From: Aphrocallistes beatrix
Lineage: Eukaryota > Porifera > Hexactinellida > Sceptrulophora > Aphrocallistidae
Length of the DNA: 64,000 nucleotides
NCBI GenBank assembly: GCA_963281255.1
Contig: OY725499.1
Location: forward strand, 2,302,096 to 2,366,095
Direction: 5' to 3'
Part shown: in pieces, positions 44,660 to 56,035 of the stretch
Layout: every line of letters starts with the position of its first letter
Position numbering within the stretch: the stretch's first letter is position 1
Translations under genes and position numbers: made by a program
The notes under the pieces: generated by a model
What the model was told of the DNA's origin: nothing
The model's database searches: none
Seen by the model: only the letters and a program-made list of their open reading frames with translations

Positions 44660-45185
44660 TTTTTTCATGGAATGTTGATACGTTTTAGTGTTGCTATGGA
44701 AACGTATTTTAGTCAGTTGGGGTCATATTTTGAAAACCGCAAGAGCTAGATGTTCAAGTTTAATTCTATTTGATAGCGAATAGACTACTTCTTATTAAGC
44801 GATAATATAATTTATTTGTCTAAATTCAATGGTTTACGAGTTATTAACCCGAGCACGTCCAGGAATGTTGAATTGAAAGTGAAAGTTAATTGAAAGTAAA
44901 CTGAAAATGAAAGTGAAAGCTGGGTCATTTCTATTTATACCTTTGACCCCAAGTAATCCTCGGGATAATTATTAAACATTTTATCATATTGGTCACATTT
45001 GGTAATTTGTCGAATATCTCGTAAATCATTGAATTTAGACGTCGAAATTAATTATCCCTTAATAGGAAATAGTCTATTCGCTAGCTCTTGCGGTTTTCAA
45101 GATATGACCCAACCGACCAAAGTACGTTTCCATAGCAACACTGGAATGTAACAACATTCCATGAAAAAATTCCAAATTTTTCGAA
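44660..45185. repeat. D-family palindromic element
   Basis: The left half (TTCATGGAATGTTGATACG, GTTGCTATGGAAACG, TTGATAGCGAATAGACTACTTC) is inverted in the right half (45030-45180). The centre (44870-44925) has GAAAGTGAAA repeats. The same palindrome arms make up the interior of the element at 46664-47667, and a half copy lies at 55885-56035. Confidence 0.8.
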
Positions 45186-45379
45186 TTGTTACGAATATAA
45201 TCACTTCGACTAGTCACAGGCAAACTGGGAGGTCCAAAGCATTAGGCTAAATAAAGCTAGATGTACACTACGCTATTGCTACAGGAGACTCTCCGCCTCG
45301 ATGCAGTAGACCCAGTAGAGTTCAATCCAGGTGAGAACTAGAAATCAATCGTCAGCTGAAATATAATTTGGATTATAAT

Positions 45380-45530
45380 AACTTTTTACTTCTGGCATGA
45401 ACATGGCAAGAACTTTTTACTTTTGGTATGAACTTTGCATGAACATTTAATGTTTTATGGCATGAACTTGGCATGAACATTTGAAGGTATGTGGCATGAA
45501 CATGCCAAACAACTTACATGGCAACACTGC
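45380..45530. repeat. dispersed GGCATGAACATG repeat
   Basis: Second copy of the repeat at 24020-24240, in the same orientation, with a CATGAAC/GGCATG pattern. Confidence 0.65.
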
Positions 45531-45659
45531 TCCGCATTTACACGCAGTCTCCATCCAGACATCTCACTAATACGCCTTGATACCAAGTGAGTCTAGTACA
45601 GTCGGACTTATTTGAACAACTGAGCCAGACACTAACCAGTCCGCACGCATTAACCCGCG

Positions 45660-45775
45660 GTTGGCTAGGAATGTTGAAAGTGAAAATGAAAGTACATTGA
45701 AAGTGAAAATGAAAGTGGGGTTTTCTCTATTTATACTTTTGAGACCTAGCCAGGCGAGGGTTTAAAGAGAAATAT
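45660..45775. repeat. GAAAGTGAAAATGAAAGT repeat segment
   Basis: Two tandem GAAAGTGAAAATGAAAGT runs (45676-45716), then TTTTCTCTATTTATACTTTTGA, matching the centre of the D palindrome at 44870-44945. Probably an uncombined piece of D. Confidence 0.65.
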
Positions 45776-45849
45776 CATTGGATAGCATTGTAACTCCAAA
45801 GTTAATGCAAAATACTGAACGAAAACAAAATAAAACAGAGGAAGAATAC

Positions 45850-46366
45850 ACATGAGCATGGCAATGTTACAAGATATGTAATTAGATATCAATAGACAAT
45901 GTTTGTAACCTAAGAGGATAATTCTCTCTCTTACGCCAATGGATTCTGTATGTTATCAGTGAATTTATGAACTAAATCTTCTTTTTATAGTAGAGCTGTT
46001 ACCAATGGGTTTGTCACATTATGTATACTGACTACCTATCCTGCTCTATGTGGACTGTTTCTGTCGCTCCTTAGTGCTGTTTTTAAGGCAGTACTTTGCT
46101 TGCCTGAACATCAGCATTCTGGAGGTGGTTTTGTAGTAGATTGGCTGTGTCTATATTTAAGGTCCTATACAGGTGGGATTCTCCTGTGTGGATGAATGGC
46201 TTTGTAGGTTAATGTGGTTGGGTCCAAGAACGATTTCCTCTCCCAGCCCGCCTTATATATATGGCACCCTCTTTCTACATTGCCGTTGTTGCTTTATGTG
46301 ACTTTTGTTCTTAATGACTGGAATAGATATTATTGGGTGAAATGGAGAGATATGTGATATTGAGAC
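45850..46366 (+). other. probable ITS1 of an rDNA pseudogene
   Basis: Sequence directly upstream of the 5.8S fragment, less AT-rich than its surroundings and without any frame. No 18S 3' end is seen, so the left limit is a guess. Confidence 0.5.
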
Positions 46367-46463
46367 AACTTCTAACGGTGGATCTCTCGGCTCGTGTGTC
46401 GATGACGAACGCAGCCAACTGCGATACGTAGTGTGAATTGCAGAATCTGTGAATCATTGAATT
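46367..46463 (+). rRNA. 5.8S rRNA fragment (5' 97 nt, pseudogene)
   Basis: AACTTCTAACGGTGGATCTC, then GGCTCGTGTGTCGATGACG, AACGCAGCCAACTGCGATAC and GTGTGAATTGCAGAATC are unmistakable 5.8S. It stops after GAATCATTGAAT, about 60 nt before the usual end, and is followed by what looks like 28S D2 sequence, so the 5.8S 3' end, ITS2 and the 28S 5' end are deleted. GACGAACGCAGC differs from the near-universal GAAGAACGCAGC, another sign of decay. Confidence 0.93.
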
Positions 46464-48311
46464 TTCTCAGTTACTGGCTTGACCTTCTCTGCTGTACTTC
46501 ATACATGAACGAGGCTAGTCAGGCTCGTCTGTGGTTGGATGTTAGTCGCATTCAATCCCTTCCACAGGGTAGTTGGCTTGGTAAGGAAGGTGACTGTTCG
46601 CTTCATCTCTCCCCAGAGTTGGATGTTGAGCAGTGTTTATAGACTTGCCTTATAGCAGCTGCCATAGCCTACTGTATATAAGGCCTCACAGTAACTTGCG
46701 GATTTGAGACTAGGGATGCGGAGGAAGACCGTTGAACTAATACATGAGTTGCCTTAAATCATTTACAAAGCACAATAGAGCTTAGGAATGTATTATCAGC
46801 ATATATAAATATGGTGTCAAAGTACCCATATCCATTGTTAAAAATTTGATTAGTCACCATATGGTTGCGCAATAGGTTATATTCGTGACAAATTTGGTGA
46901 TTTTCAGAGGCCGTTTAGGGCCACTTCATGGAATGTTGGTACATTCCAGTGTTGCTATGGAAACGTGTTTTGGTCAGTTGGCGTTATATCTTGAAAACTG
47001 CAATGGCTACACATTCAAATGTAATTCCATTTGATAGCGAATATACTACTTCCTATTAAGTGATAATATAATTTCGACGTCTAAGTTCAATGGTTTACGA
47101 GATATTCGAAAATTTATCAAATGTGACCAATATGGTACATTGTCGAATATCTCGTAAACCATTGAATTTAGACGTCGAAATTATATTATCACTTAATAGG
47201 AAGTAGTATATTCGCTATCAAATGGAATTACATTCGAATGTGTAGCCATTGCAGTTTTCAAGATATAACGCCAACTGACCAAAACACGTTTCCATAGCAA
47301 CACTGGAATGTACCAACATTCCATGAAAAAAAATTCCAAATTTTTCGTATTAACCCATTCACATCTCAGTTCTATGCGAAAAATTTTACAATAAAAACAC
47401 TTAGAAGTGCCCCTAAACGGCCTCTGAAAATCACCAAATTTGTCACAAATATAACCTATTGCGCAACCATATGGTGACTAATCAAATTTTTAACAACGGA
47501 TATGGGTACTTTGACACCATATTTATATATGCTGATAATACATTCCTAAGCTCTATTGTGCTTTGTAAATGATTTAAGGCAGCTCATGTATTAGTTCAAC
47601 GGTCTTCCTCCGCATCCCTAGTCCCAAATCCGCAAGTTACTGTGAGGCCTTATATACAGTAGGCTATGCAGCTGCCTAGACGAGTGTGGTAAGATGGCAT
47701 CATCTACTTGATGATCTTAACTCGATCCGACTTGTGCTTGCATGGGTCTGCCATGCGATTGTGGCCATCTCTTGCTATTCGATGGACCTCGTAGAGGGAA
47801 ATTGATACAGGTGGATGTGTTCACCACGATTGTTTTGAGCTGTGCTGATCGAAGCGTGACTGGCATCCTTTTCTTGGTGAGCCTGTCCGACCCGTCTTGA
47901 AACACGGACCAAGGAGTCTAACATGTACGCGAGTTTTACGATGTGATGAAAATCTGTTGTGTATAATGAGAGCGGAATGAAAATGAAAGAGCAGCCGCCT
48001 TCCTCTTCATGGGGCAGGTTGGGTGCTCTGTGATGTGAGCTTATCTCTTGTACAAGAGTGAGCTTAACATAGGCCGATCGTTGTGACAGCTACGTGGTGG
48101 TGCCTGGTGCACTCTCGGGTGTGTCGGGTTATGGTCACGAGGGCGACAGGATTCGAGCGTGAGCGTACCTGTTGGGACCCGAAAGATGGTGAACTATGCC
48201 TGAATAGGGTGAAGCCAGAGGAAACTCTGGTGGAAGCTCGTAGCGGTTCTGACGTGCAAATCGATCGTCAAATTTGGGTATAGGGGCGAAAGACTAATCG
48301 AACCATCTAGT
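46464..48311 (+). rRNA. 28S rRNA fragment (D2-D3 region, pseudogene), split
   Basis: 46464-46663 and 47677-48311, separated by a 1004-bp insertion. The second part has the conserved runs GACCCGTCTTGAAACACGGA, CCAAGGAGTCTAACATGTAC, GGACCCGAAAGATGGTGAAC, GGAAACTCTGGTGGAAGCTC and GGGGCGAAAGACTAATCGAA. It ends at CCATCTAGT (48311), where a MITE begins instead of the expected AGCTGGTTCC. The first part is assigned to D2 by position and composition and is less certain. Only about 830 nt of a roughly 3.5-kb molecule remain. Confidence 0.9.
46664..47667. mobile_element. foldback element, 1004 bp, 9-bp TSD
   Basis: Nearly the whole element is one palindrome: ATAGCCTACTGTATATAAGG at the left is inverted at the right, and homology runs inward to about 47120. 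A 9-bp direct repeat GCAGCTGCC (46655-46663, 47668-47676) flanks it. Removing the element and one repeat rejoins the 28S-like sequence. A D-family palindrome forms the interior. The 9-bp duplication suggests a Mutator-like enzyme. No coding capacity. Confidence 0.88.
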
Positions 48312-48319
48312 TACGGCGG

Positions 48320-48793
48320 AGTCTAACCGGACAAAAGTATTTGAAATCCTTACTATTTTCCATCATAATTAGTCATAAAGTGGGTCTATTCATGGAGAGA
48401 AGCGTAATCAAACTGTGACAGATACTGGAATTTCGATTTCAAATTCAGATTCTACATATTCGAGTTACTCAGGTTTGAAGCCTTCTATTGCCATATTCAT
48501 TCATAAGGTGAATTATTATCAATCTATGTCACTTTGTGCCACTTTTCACTCCAATTACCATTAGACATGATGACGGGGAATGGCACAGTTCGATGAATCT
48601 TAGCCTTGGAAATGAATACATCAATAGAAGGCATCTAACCTGAGTAATTCGAATGTGTAGAATATGAATTTGAAATCGAAATTACAATATATGTAACAGT
48701 TTGATTACATTTCACTCATGAATAGACCCACTTTATAACTATTTATGATGGAAAATAGTAAGAATTTCAAATACTTTTGTCCGATTAGAGTAT
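48320..48793. mobile_element. Tc1/mariner-like MITE abutting the 28S fragment
   Basis: Ends TCTAACCGGACAAAAGTATT and, inverted, TCTAATCGGACAAAAGTATT, followed by TTTCCATCATAA and its inverse. Body halves are inverted (TGGGTCTATTCATG). Same architecture as 53778-54255 and 8555-9028. The left end lies within 10 bp of the point where 28S stops. Confidence 0.8.
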
Positions 48794-48869
48794 ATATATA
48801 TAGACTTGGAGTGGAGATTGTTGGTAGGGCCATTTCGGACAATTTGAAGTAAGATCAATATAAGATAAC

Positions 48870-49474
48870 AGGGGCGGATCCAGGATTTCACGAAAGGGGG
48901 GCCCAAAGCGAGTGGAACGAGTGACTTTTGGGGGGGTCTGGGGGTCTCCCCCCAGAAAATTTTTTGAATAATTATATTAAAACCCATATCGAATGACCAT
49001 TTGCATATACTATACTAAGATTCATAATATTTTTTAGTATGTAATACCGTGCCACTGTATTACCACTAGAGACTGAAAACTAGCAGCTGCTGATGGCTAG
49101 CACTCAGTCTCATCACCTGCGTTATCTAATAGATTTCTTAACTTCATCAAGCGTGGTCTTTTGATGGCAAACCGATCTACAATCTCAGAATACGTGAGAT
49201 TAATGTCTTTGTGGACATAAAGAAGAATTAAATCATTTAATCGTTCTTCACCCATTGAGCTACGGAGTTCCGTCTTTACATATGCCAGGGCAGAATTGGC
49301 CCTCTCAACAGTAGCAGATGTCACTGGTGCTACTAACAAAAGGTCGATGTTTTTCTAGATTGGCCTAAAGAAAATGGGGGCCCCAAATATGTAACAAGGA
49401 ATATACTACTACGAGAACGAGTGCATTAGGCTAGTCCTCGAAGGGGAGGCCCAGGCCCCCTGGATCCGCCTATG
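48870..49474. mobile_element. deleted hAT element
   Basis: Ends CAGGGGCGGATCCAGGA and, inverted, CATAGGCGGATCCAGGGGGC. It contains the transposase C-terminus on the minus strand (49339-49097). The 8-bp flanks do not match each other, so the exact ends or a rearrangement are uncertain. Confidence 0.75.
49097..49339 (-). pseudogene. hAT transposase C-terminal fragment
   Basis: 80 residues: APVTSATVERANSALAYVKT, ELRSSMGEERLNDLILLYVH, the hAT dimerisation domain of the type seen in ZMYM/THAP0-related transposases (ATxERxFSALxxLKTxLRSTMxxERLxxLxLL). The catalytic core is absent. Confidence 0.85.
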
Positions 49475-52041
49475 AATAATCATACTAAAATATTGGAGGG
49501 CCATGGTCCTACCAACCCTACCGATGCCTGAGTAATCTCCTGGGGAGATTTTTCAGGGAATTTTAGCTGAAATCGAGATACAGTATATACAAATCTCATA
49601 TAAATGAAATTTGAATACAACTAACTCTAATTTGTATTGATTACTTTTAGAGTGTTTCTTGATATTTGTTGTTTAACCTGTAAAGCAGTCTACTGTGACA
49701 TATTCTTGTGAAATTTCTGAAACTAAAAACTTAATACATTCAAGATTTACTATTGATGATGTGTCAAATGATGTGTCCTAATCTCGAGGAATAACTAAGC
49801 TTAATATAACGTTACAGTGTCAAGTTATTCTTTAGAGTGGGAAGATATCAAGTTTTGCTGACCGGACCAATATATCTGATATCATGGTAGCACTTATTCA
49901 AAATACGTATTTTGCACCTTGATATCTTCCACAAAATTGTTATAATATAGTTACAAGATTATTTTAATTATTTTGCAATCCAATTGCCTGTATTTCTGAA
50001 TATATTAGCTAAGGTGGATCATAAATGTTTGTGTGTTCAGAAAAAAAGAGAAAAATCAAACGAAAAAATCTCGAATGTTTGGTACATTCTATGATCATAC
50101 TTTAACAATTGTTGTTCTTATTGGTGATTTCCCGTCTATAAACAAAGAAATAATCCTATTTTAGTATTTTGAATTAATAACTGACTATAGGAAGATAAAA
50201 ATATATTTAATCAGGGAGAAAAAAGTTATTTTCGAACTGGCTTTGGAATGTGGCGTTATGTCGGAACACACAAAATGTTTTGTGGCGTATAATTCAAGAA
50301 ACAAGACTTTTTGTCTCAAAATCCACAAAATATATTGATAGTTTATCATATATACTTAATTTGACTTTGATTCTAATTCAGGAAATATCCTTTTACTCGA
50401 ACTTATTGAACACTCGGTAAGTTGGAAGCACACCTTCATTCCGTCTGAGGGCTTTTGGTATTAAATTGATCAAAAGTTGTCTGAATGAGACCGGACCAAT
50501 CGTACCGATTACTATGGCTCTGCAATGCCAAGCTTCAATCCAGAAATTGAAAGATTAGCAGCTAACTTGCAGGTGGAAGGTTCCCATTGATTACATTTCT
50601 CAATTTGAATAAAAATGACGAATAAATTTCAAATTATTTGGAGGGGAAATAGGAGAGAAGGTAGGACCACTTTCTTAGTGTATAGTTAATTTTTGGATTT
50701 TAATCCCCCGCGCTTATTCCCCCCGTTTATAAATTTCGTACATTGATTTTGAAATTTTTATCCAACACCTTTTTACTGATTTTTCTATCAGTTATTTCCA
50801 TCTGAATTATAATTTTTATTTTCTAATCACATTGTATATTTCGAGACACTGAAAATCATTAAATTTTCAATATCAGGTTAAAGACTAGTCCAAAAATCCA
50901 CATTTTTACAAAGACATCGGTCAACTTACCCCAGTCCTGTCATTTGATTGTGCAATAGGCTTTTTTTAGAGCGAAAAATGCTGTTATTCTAGCTCATTTT
51001 AAACATTGTTATATGCATTTCTAATGCTTGATTTTTGATTGGGCAAAACAATAGGAAGGCCTTAATTAATCACAAAATTTGAAAATTTTGTGAAAGGCCT
51101 TCCTATTGTTGCTATTGTTGTACATTTCAATATCTATCGTATACGGTTTTTTGATTTATCGGTCTAATTAAACTTTGAACTGTGTTAAAACTTGCTTTCT
51201 ATTTTTCTGGTCTTCTCGGTGACATACACGGTCGTGTACAGGGAATTATACAGCCCTCCATAGACATGCTCCTAATCTCGAACCCATAAATTTTCATACG
51301 CCTAAATCGATAAATAACATTATAATCTAGGGTAAATTGGGTAATATTCTAAAATTTCACGCTCCTAAACACTTTCGGGATTAAAATCATACACCTAAAG
51401 GAGTGTCTCGTGCTCCTAGATAATTCCTTGGTCGTGTGTTAGGTAGGCCATGTAAACATGGCCTACGAATCAAAATAAACACTTTTTGAGTGTATCAATC
51501 AAGTTTGGAACTTTCTGCTTTGTATAATCATGTAAACTAAGCATGGACTTGTATAATCACGAGTATTTAGAATCTTATTACGCTCGCATTACAATATATC
51601 TGACAGACTCGATTCCTCGAAGCTTTACCACAACAAGTCAAATGACGATGACTAGGTGCAATCATCACAAGAAAGGTTAAAACGACCACGCTCAAGTTAC
51701 AATACTTCTTCAGTATAATGTTACACAGCAAAATTTGATCCTTCAATAATACGTGGCTCAGTGATACTTCCAGATTGAGGTATTGAAACTTGTGACCTTT
51801 ATTAAATCGCACACTAATTTCAATATATGCGTAATAAGATTAATGATCTAATCTAAAGGTTGATCAATCACAAGTAGTAAAATTCATCAGAATCGTGATA
51901 ATATTATGACTAGTGAATGATAAAAACTATAGCAAAGGAAGTAACTCGATCTATCTCATTACTCTTCAGCAAATTTAAGTAAACACATTTCTGAATTTAT
52001 ATAGTCAATTTAGCATTTAATTATTTCAAAAAATAATAAAA
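49475..52041. other. 2.5-kb gene-poor stretch
   Basis: No gene found. A hairpin with AATAGGAAGGCCTT arms lies at 51050-51115. A CCCGCGCTTATT fragment of the Tigger-like family lies at 50706. An inverted match to 63745-63830 lies near 49555-49640. Confidence 0.45.
51050..51115. repeat. hairpin, CAATAGGAAGGCCTT arms
   Basis: CAATAGGAAGGCCTTAATTA and the inverse AAAGGCCTTCCTATTG around ACAAAATTTGAAAATTTTGT, itself a palindrome; 15-bp outer arms. Confidence 0.8.
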
Positions 52042-52868
52042 ATGGCATTTGAATCAGAATTTAACACAGAAATATCTGAGAGTGACAGCCTTCATCGTTT
52101 GGTTCTAGAAGTAATTGCAGACATCACTGCAACCTTCAAGCAAATCCAGACAGCAGCATCGAGAAGGAAAAATATCTTGATTAGAGAAGTGTCAATAATC
52201 GAAGATAAGTTGAGACGACAAAGAATGGAGAGACGAGAAGATGTAGATACACTGGTTCGTGCTCGAGAGTCCCTGGAAGAAGTGCTGAATTCTAATAAAT
52301 ACAAAGAGCTCAAACAAGATCTTCTGTTGCGATTGGATGACAGTTTAGAAAGGGAAAACGATCGCTGGAAAAGAGAGGAATTCGGGTAAAAAATTGTAAA
52401 CAATTTCCCTGATCAGACCTCTATTCTTATATTTAATCCGTATTTCAACTGAAATAGTATACATTATAGTTTTACCAATGTCGATTTTCTAGGTTTATTT
52501 CGACAGGATTAACTCAACTGAAGGAGTGCATAGCAAAATTCGGATACATTTCTCATAATGGAAGAGAAGAAGATTTGCAAGTATTCGATGATGACACTCA
52601 CCTCTCTCTCCCAATGGCGCACCTCGCATCACCTCGATTGCCTCGCAAATTTAGATGGCCGGATGTGGAGCGTGCGTCTCTCTCAAGACAGTCCTCGACG
52701 CCATCCTATCAAGTGCCAGTGTCTAACACTCTGCCTCGCCCGATGACTTCTCATAGACTATCAGACGCAACTCCCTTGTACCAATCTATTGGTCCATTTG
52801 AGATCAGTGAAGGAATACAAAATATTAGAATCCCGAGAAAGAATAGTTACAACCACCGAGAAACATAA
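52042..52868 (+). CDS. two-exon coiled-coil protein, unknown
   Basis: Exons 52042-52385 and 52493-52868 join across a 107-bp intron (TTCGG|GTAAAA donor, TTCTAG|GT acceptor, phase 2) into 239 residues. Residues 15-135 are a helical, charged coiled coil (LEVIADITATFKQIQTAASR, LRRQRMERREDVDTLV, LEEVLNSNKYKELKQDLLLR). The rest is polar and Ser/Pro-rich, probably disordered (SPRLPRKFRWPDVERASL). The coil resembles helical regions that follow B-boxes in TRIM-like proteins, but no RING or B-box is present. I do not recognise the family. The clean splice and lack of stops argue for a real gene. Confidence 0.7.
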
Positions 52869-53305
52869 CACATCCGAGCATTGGGAATGGATTCGTTAAC
52901 TCAGAATTAGTAATGAGTTTGAATTGTGTAACGGCGTTGTCTTTTAGTTGGCCAACGATGCTTTGTCTAGTGTCCATCTTCTAAAATACAAACTAAAGAA
53001 GGACACCTGTGAATGATATTTTTATTGACAAGTAAAATTTTGTCGGTTTAAATATTTTAAAGTTAGTTTTGAGTATGTTTGGAGGTTGCTATTAAAGTAT
53101 ATTGTACGTAATATAGTTTCTACTAAATCATTTTGCAAAAAATTTATCGGGCAAAAAGCTAATAAAACTATAAAAGGTTACGAGTAGTGGTGCAAGATAA
53201 GTTTTGTCTTTGAGGGATTGTTCTATTAGCTAGAATCTTTTATTTTTCAGATTATATTCAAACATCCTTACTAGTAATAAAAACTCGGCTAAGGTGTGTA
53301 TATAA
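52869..53305. other. intergenic, likely 3' UTR
   Basis: No coding frame. AATAAAA at about 53276 and AGTAAAATTTTG near 53030 are weak polyadenylation-like candidates. Confidence 0.35.
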
Positions 53306-53762
53306 AAGCGTGCTTCGCTTGCTTGTGCTGCGCGGCTGGTGGTTAGTTTGTCCGCCAGAGGCGCCTAGGCTCACATGGATCAATTATGAAGTAGATAACA
53401 TCTCCATACGTATGTCTTACTGTTATAATCGATATCACTCGAAAAATCTCAAAATTTGTCAATATTTCAATTTTTGATGCGTAATGATGACGTCATAGCA
53501 GAGTGATGAGTCATCATTTCTTTGATGGTAGTTGTATCATATTTGAGAGATATTAATGTACACATTCTATTAAAATTTCACCTTCTATCACCTAAAATAG
53601 ATGAGTTAAAGTCGAAAAACAGAAATTTCTAATTATAAAAAGAAGACAATAACGTCATAATTCCATGATGAGTCGACATTTTCGTCTGAGGTCAGAACTT
53701 AGTGGAGCCATAGCCAAAAATCAGCTTTCTGTGCCTGGCAGTTTATTCAATCAATTCGTTGC
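53306..53762 (-). mobile_element. A-family element
   Basis: Tail at 53306 (AGCGTGCTTCGCTTGC), head at 53762 (TCAATCAATTCGTTG). TGACGTCA at 53488 and TGAGTCAT at 53508. The right side joins directly to a TA tract and a Tc1-like MITE. Confidence 0.82.
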
Positions 53763-53777
53763 ATATATTTAAATATA

Positions 53778-54255
53778 CACTGCCCGGACAAAAGTATTCG
53801 ACCACCACGAAAACTTACATACAAATAGTATTAAATTAGATCTTTTTAAGAAGGAACATGTCCCTAAACAGTAGAAAATACTCTATTTTTTAGTTCAAAT
53901 TCGCAATCTACACATTATAATTACTCATAATTGAGAGTTTCAACTCAATTACATATTCTTATGTTGAAAATTATGAACCTATGCCACTTTGTGTCACTAA
54001 ACGCCATCATATATAATGGCTGTGACTTGGGACAAGTAGCATCAAGTAGCAAATGTTGATATTTATTAACTTGGGAGTTAGTAATTAAGCTGAGGCTATC
54101 AATTATGAATAATTAGAATGTGTAGTTTACGAATTTGAAATAAAAAATAGAGTATTCCTTACAGTTTGAGAACATATTCCTTTATGAATAGACCCACTTT
54201 AACACTATTTGTATGGCAGTTTCTGTGGTGGTCGAATACTTTTGTCCGGGCACTG
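53778..54255. mobile_element. Tc1/mariner-like MITE, 478 bp
   Basis: Ends CACTGCCCGGACAAAAGTAT and, inverted, CAGTGCCCGGACAAAAGTAT, then TCGACCACCA and its inverse, with TA on both sides. Inner halves are inverted around about 54020. Confidence 0.87.
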
Positions 54256-54288
54256 TATATATATAATCAAATACAGTACGTAGCATAA

Positions 54289-54353
54289 AATGCCCCGAAC
54301 ACACGGGATGGGAGTGTGCTTCGAACACTCCCATCCCGTCTGTTCAGGGCATT
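54289..54353. repeat. hairpin with 29-bp arms, 7-nt loop
   Basis: AATGCCCCGAACACACGGGA and the following TGGGAGTGT pair with the inverse arm (27 of 29 pairs) around GCTTCGA. GC-rich in AT-rich DNA. Confidence 0.88.
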
Positions 54354-54819
54354 ATATGGTACTATAATTTGACTGAAAAATATGGAAATATATCCTGAGA
54401 TATGCATATATGTATATATATCCAAGAAATATGGGAGCACACACTCCCATGGTTTTCAGTTAAATGGAGTCAACTGTAGGAATTAAACAGTGGGTCATTG
54501 GACCCCCCTACTTTTTGGAAACATATGAAAACTCTACGCCTATTGCTTGCCATAACCGGATTGGGTATCTATTTTTTCTAATTTCACTTATATTTCAGAA
54601 CACTATATTTAGAGTTCAGTGTGCTTCCGACACAATTATATTGGATCATAGATCATATATGCACTAAATGAGTTAAGTCACACATTTCTAAAATGAGTGA
54701 AGAGCCCGGCCGGCTGTAATTCCTCCCCTTGCAAGAGCACAAATATAGTCACTTATTTTTTATAAAGGTGAAGCACAGGAGCAGTATATATAAAGCCTAT
54801 ACGTATATATATATATCTG

Positions 54820-55302
54820 TAGTGAATTGATTGAAGATACTGCCAGGCACAGAAAGCTGATTTTTGGAATGTAGGAGTCTTTTTTTGGCTATGGCTCCAC
54901 TAAGTTCTGACCTCAGACGAAAATGTCGACTCATCATGGAATTATATCATTGTCACATTTTTTAGAATTAGAAATTTCAGTTTTTCGACTATAGCTCAGC
55001 CATTTTAGGTGATAGAAGGCTGAAATTTTAATAGAATGTGTATATTGATATATCTCAAATATGGTACAACTCTCATCAAAAAATGATAACTCATCACTCT
55101 GTTATGACGTCGCCATTACGCATTTTTTAAAAAAATCGGAAATTGTCAAATTATGTGATATCGATTACAATAGTAAGACCGACGTATTTTGAGATGTTAT
55201 CTACCTTATAATTAATCAAAGTGAGCCCAGGCGCCCAAAGGGCGGCTCCGGCGGACACAAAGTCCGCAAGCCGCGTAGCGGAAGCAAGCGAAGCGCGCTT
55301 GT
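54820..55302 (+). mobile_element. A-family element
   Basis: Head TAGTGAATTGATTG, body, and full tail ending GCGCGCTTGT. The TGACGTCA site in the first half is damaged (ATTATATCATTGTCAC). Confidence 0.82.
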
Positions 55303-55880
55303 TCTCTTGAATCCTGCAGGAGTGTAGGGTAAAGGGTACAGGAAGGATGGACTCTTTGCTCCCGCTAAAGTGCCACTGCTAATCAATATTTACATAAATA
55401 GAACAAAATTATTACTTAGGTCATTTCATAAGTACTGAGCAGTTATCTGTATTCATAAGTTAGTTTAAATATAATATTTTTGGGTCGTTGTGATTGCTAC
55501 ATTCGATTTATTTACATCGGTTAAGGTTAGTGTCGAAAAAATGGAATTTCCCAGTCTTCTAAATACAAGGCCATTTCACTGAGTGATTTGCACCAGTACC
55601 AGGGATAAGATAAAGTCGATAGCGATAATCAGTATTAATGTAAACATCAAAAATATGTATTATAGCTATGTCTAAAGAATATATTAACAACATATATAAA
55701 CATATCAAAGTGCCCATATCCGTTGTCAAAATTAAGATTAGTCATCATACTATTGCGCAATAGCTATATTTAAGACAAATTCTGCTGATTTTCTGACCTG
55801 TTTTAAGCACACCTTTAAGCATTATTAGCAAATGATTTTCGCACAGAACCAAGTTCAGGACCAGTTAATAGGAAAATTTT
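55303..55880. other. intergenic, no gene
   Basis: No coding signal. 55690-55800 shares motifs with the arms of the 46664-47667 element (CCATATCCGTTGTCAAA, TTGCGCAATAG). Confidence 0.4.
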
Positions 55881-55884
55881 GGAA

Positions 55885-56035
55885 ATTTTCTATGGAATGT
55901 TAGTAAATTCCAGCGTTGCTATAGAAATCCATTTTCAATTTACCAAATGTGACAATTGTCCAATAACCCGAAAACCACTGAATTTAGAAGTATGAATTGT
56001 ATTGTTAGTTAATGGGAAGTAGGGTGCTCCCAAAT
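55885..56035. repeat. D-family half copy
   Basis: CTATGGAATGTTAGTAAATTCCAG, GTTGCTATAGAAA and a TTACCAAATGTGACAAT run match one arm of the D palindrome, degenerate. Confidence 0.6.

Noticed and set aside
48083..48283. 66-residue protein
   Set aside because: Lies wholly in conserved 28S rRNA sequence.
51567..51812. 81-residue minus-strand protein
   Set aside because: No domain, and no nearby coding signal.
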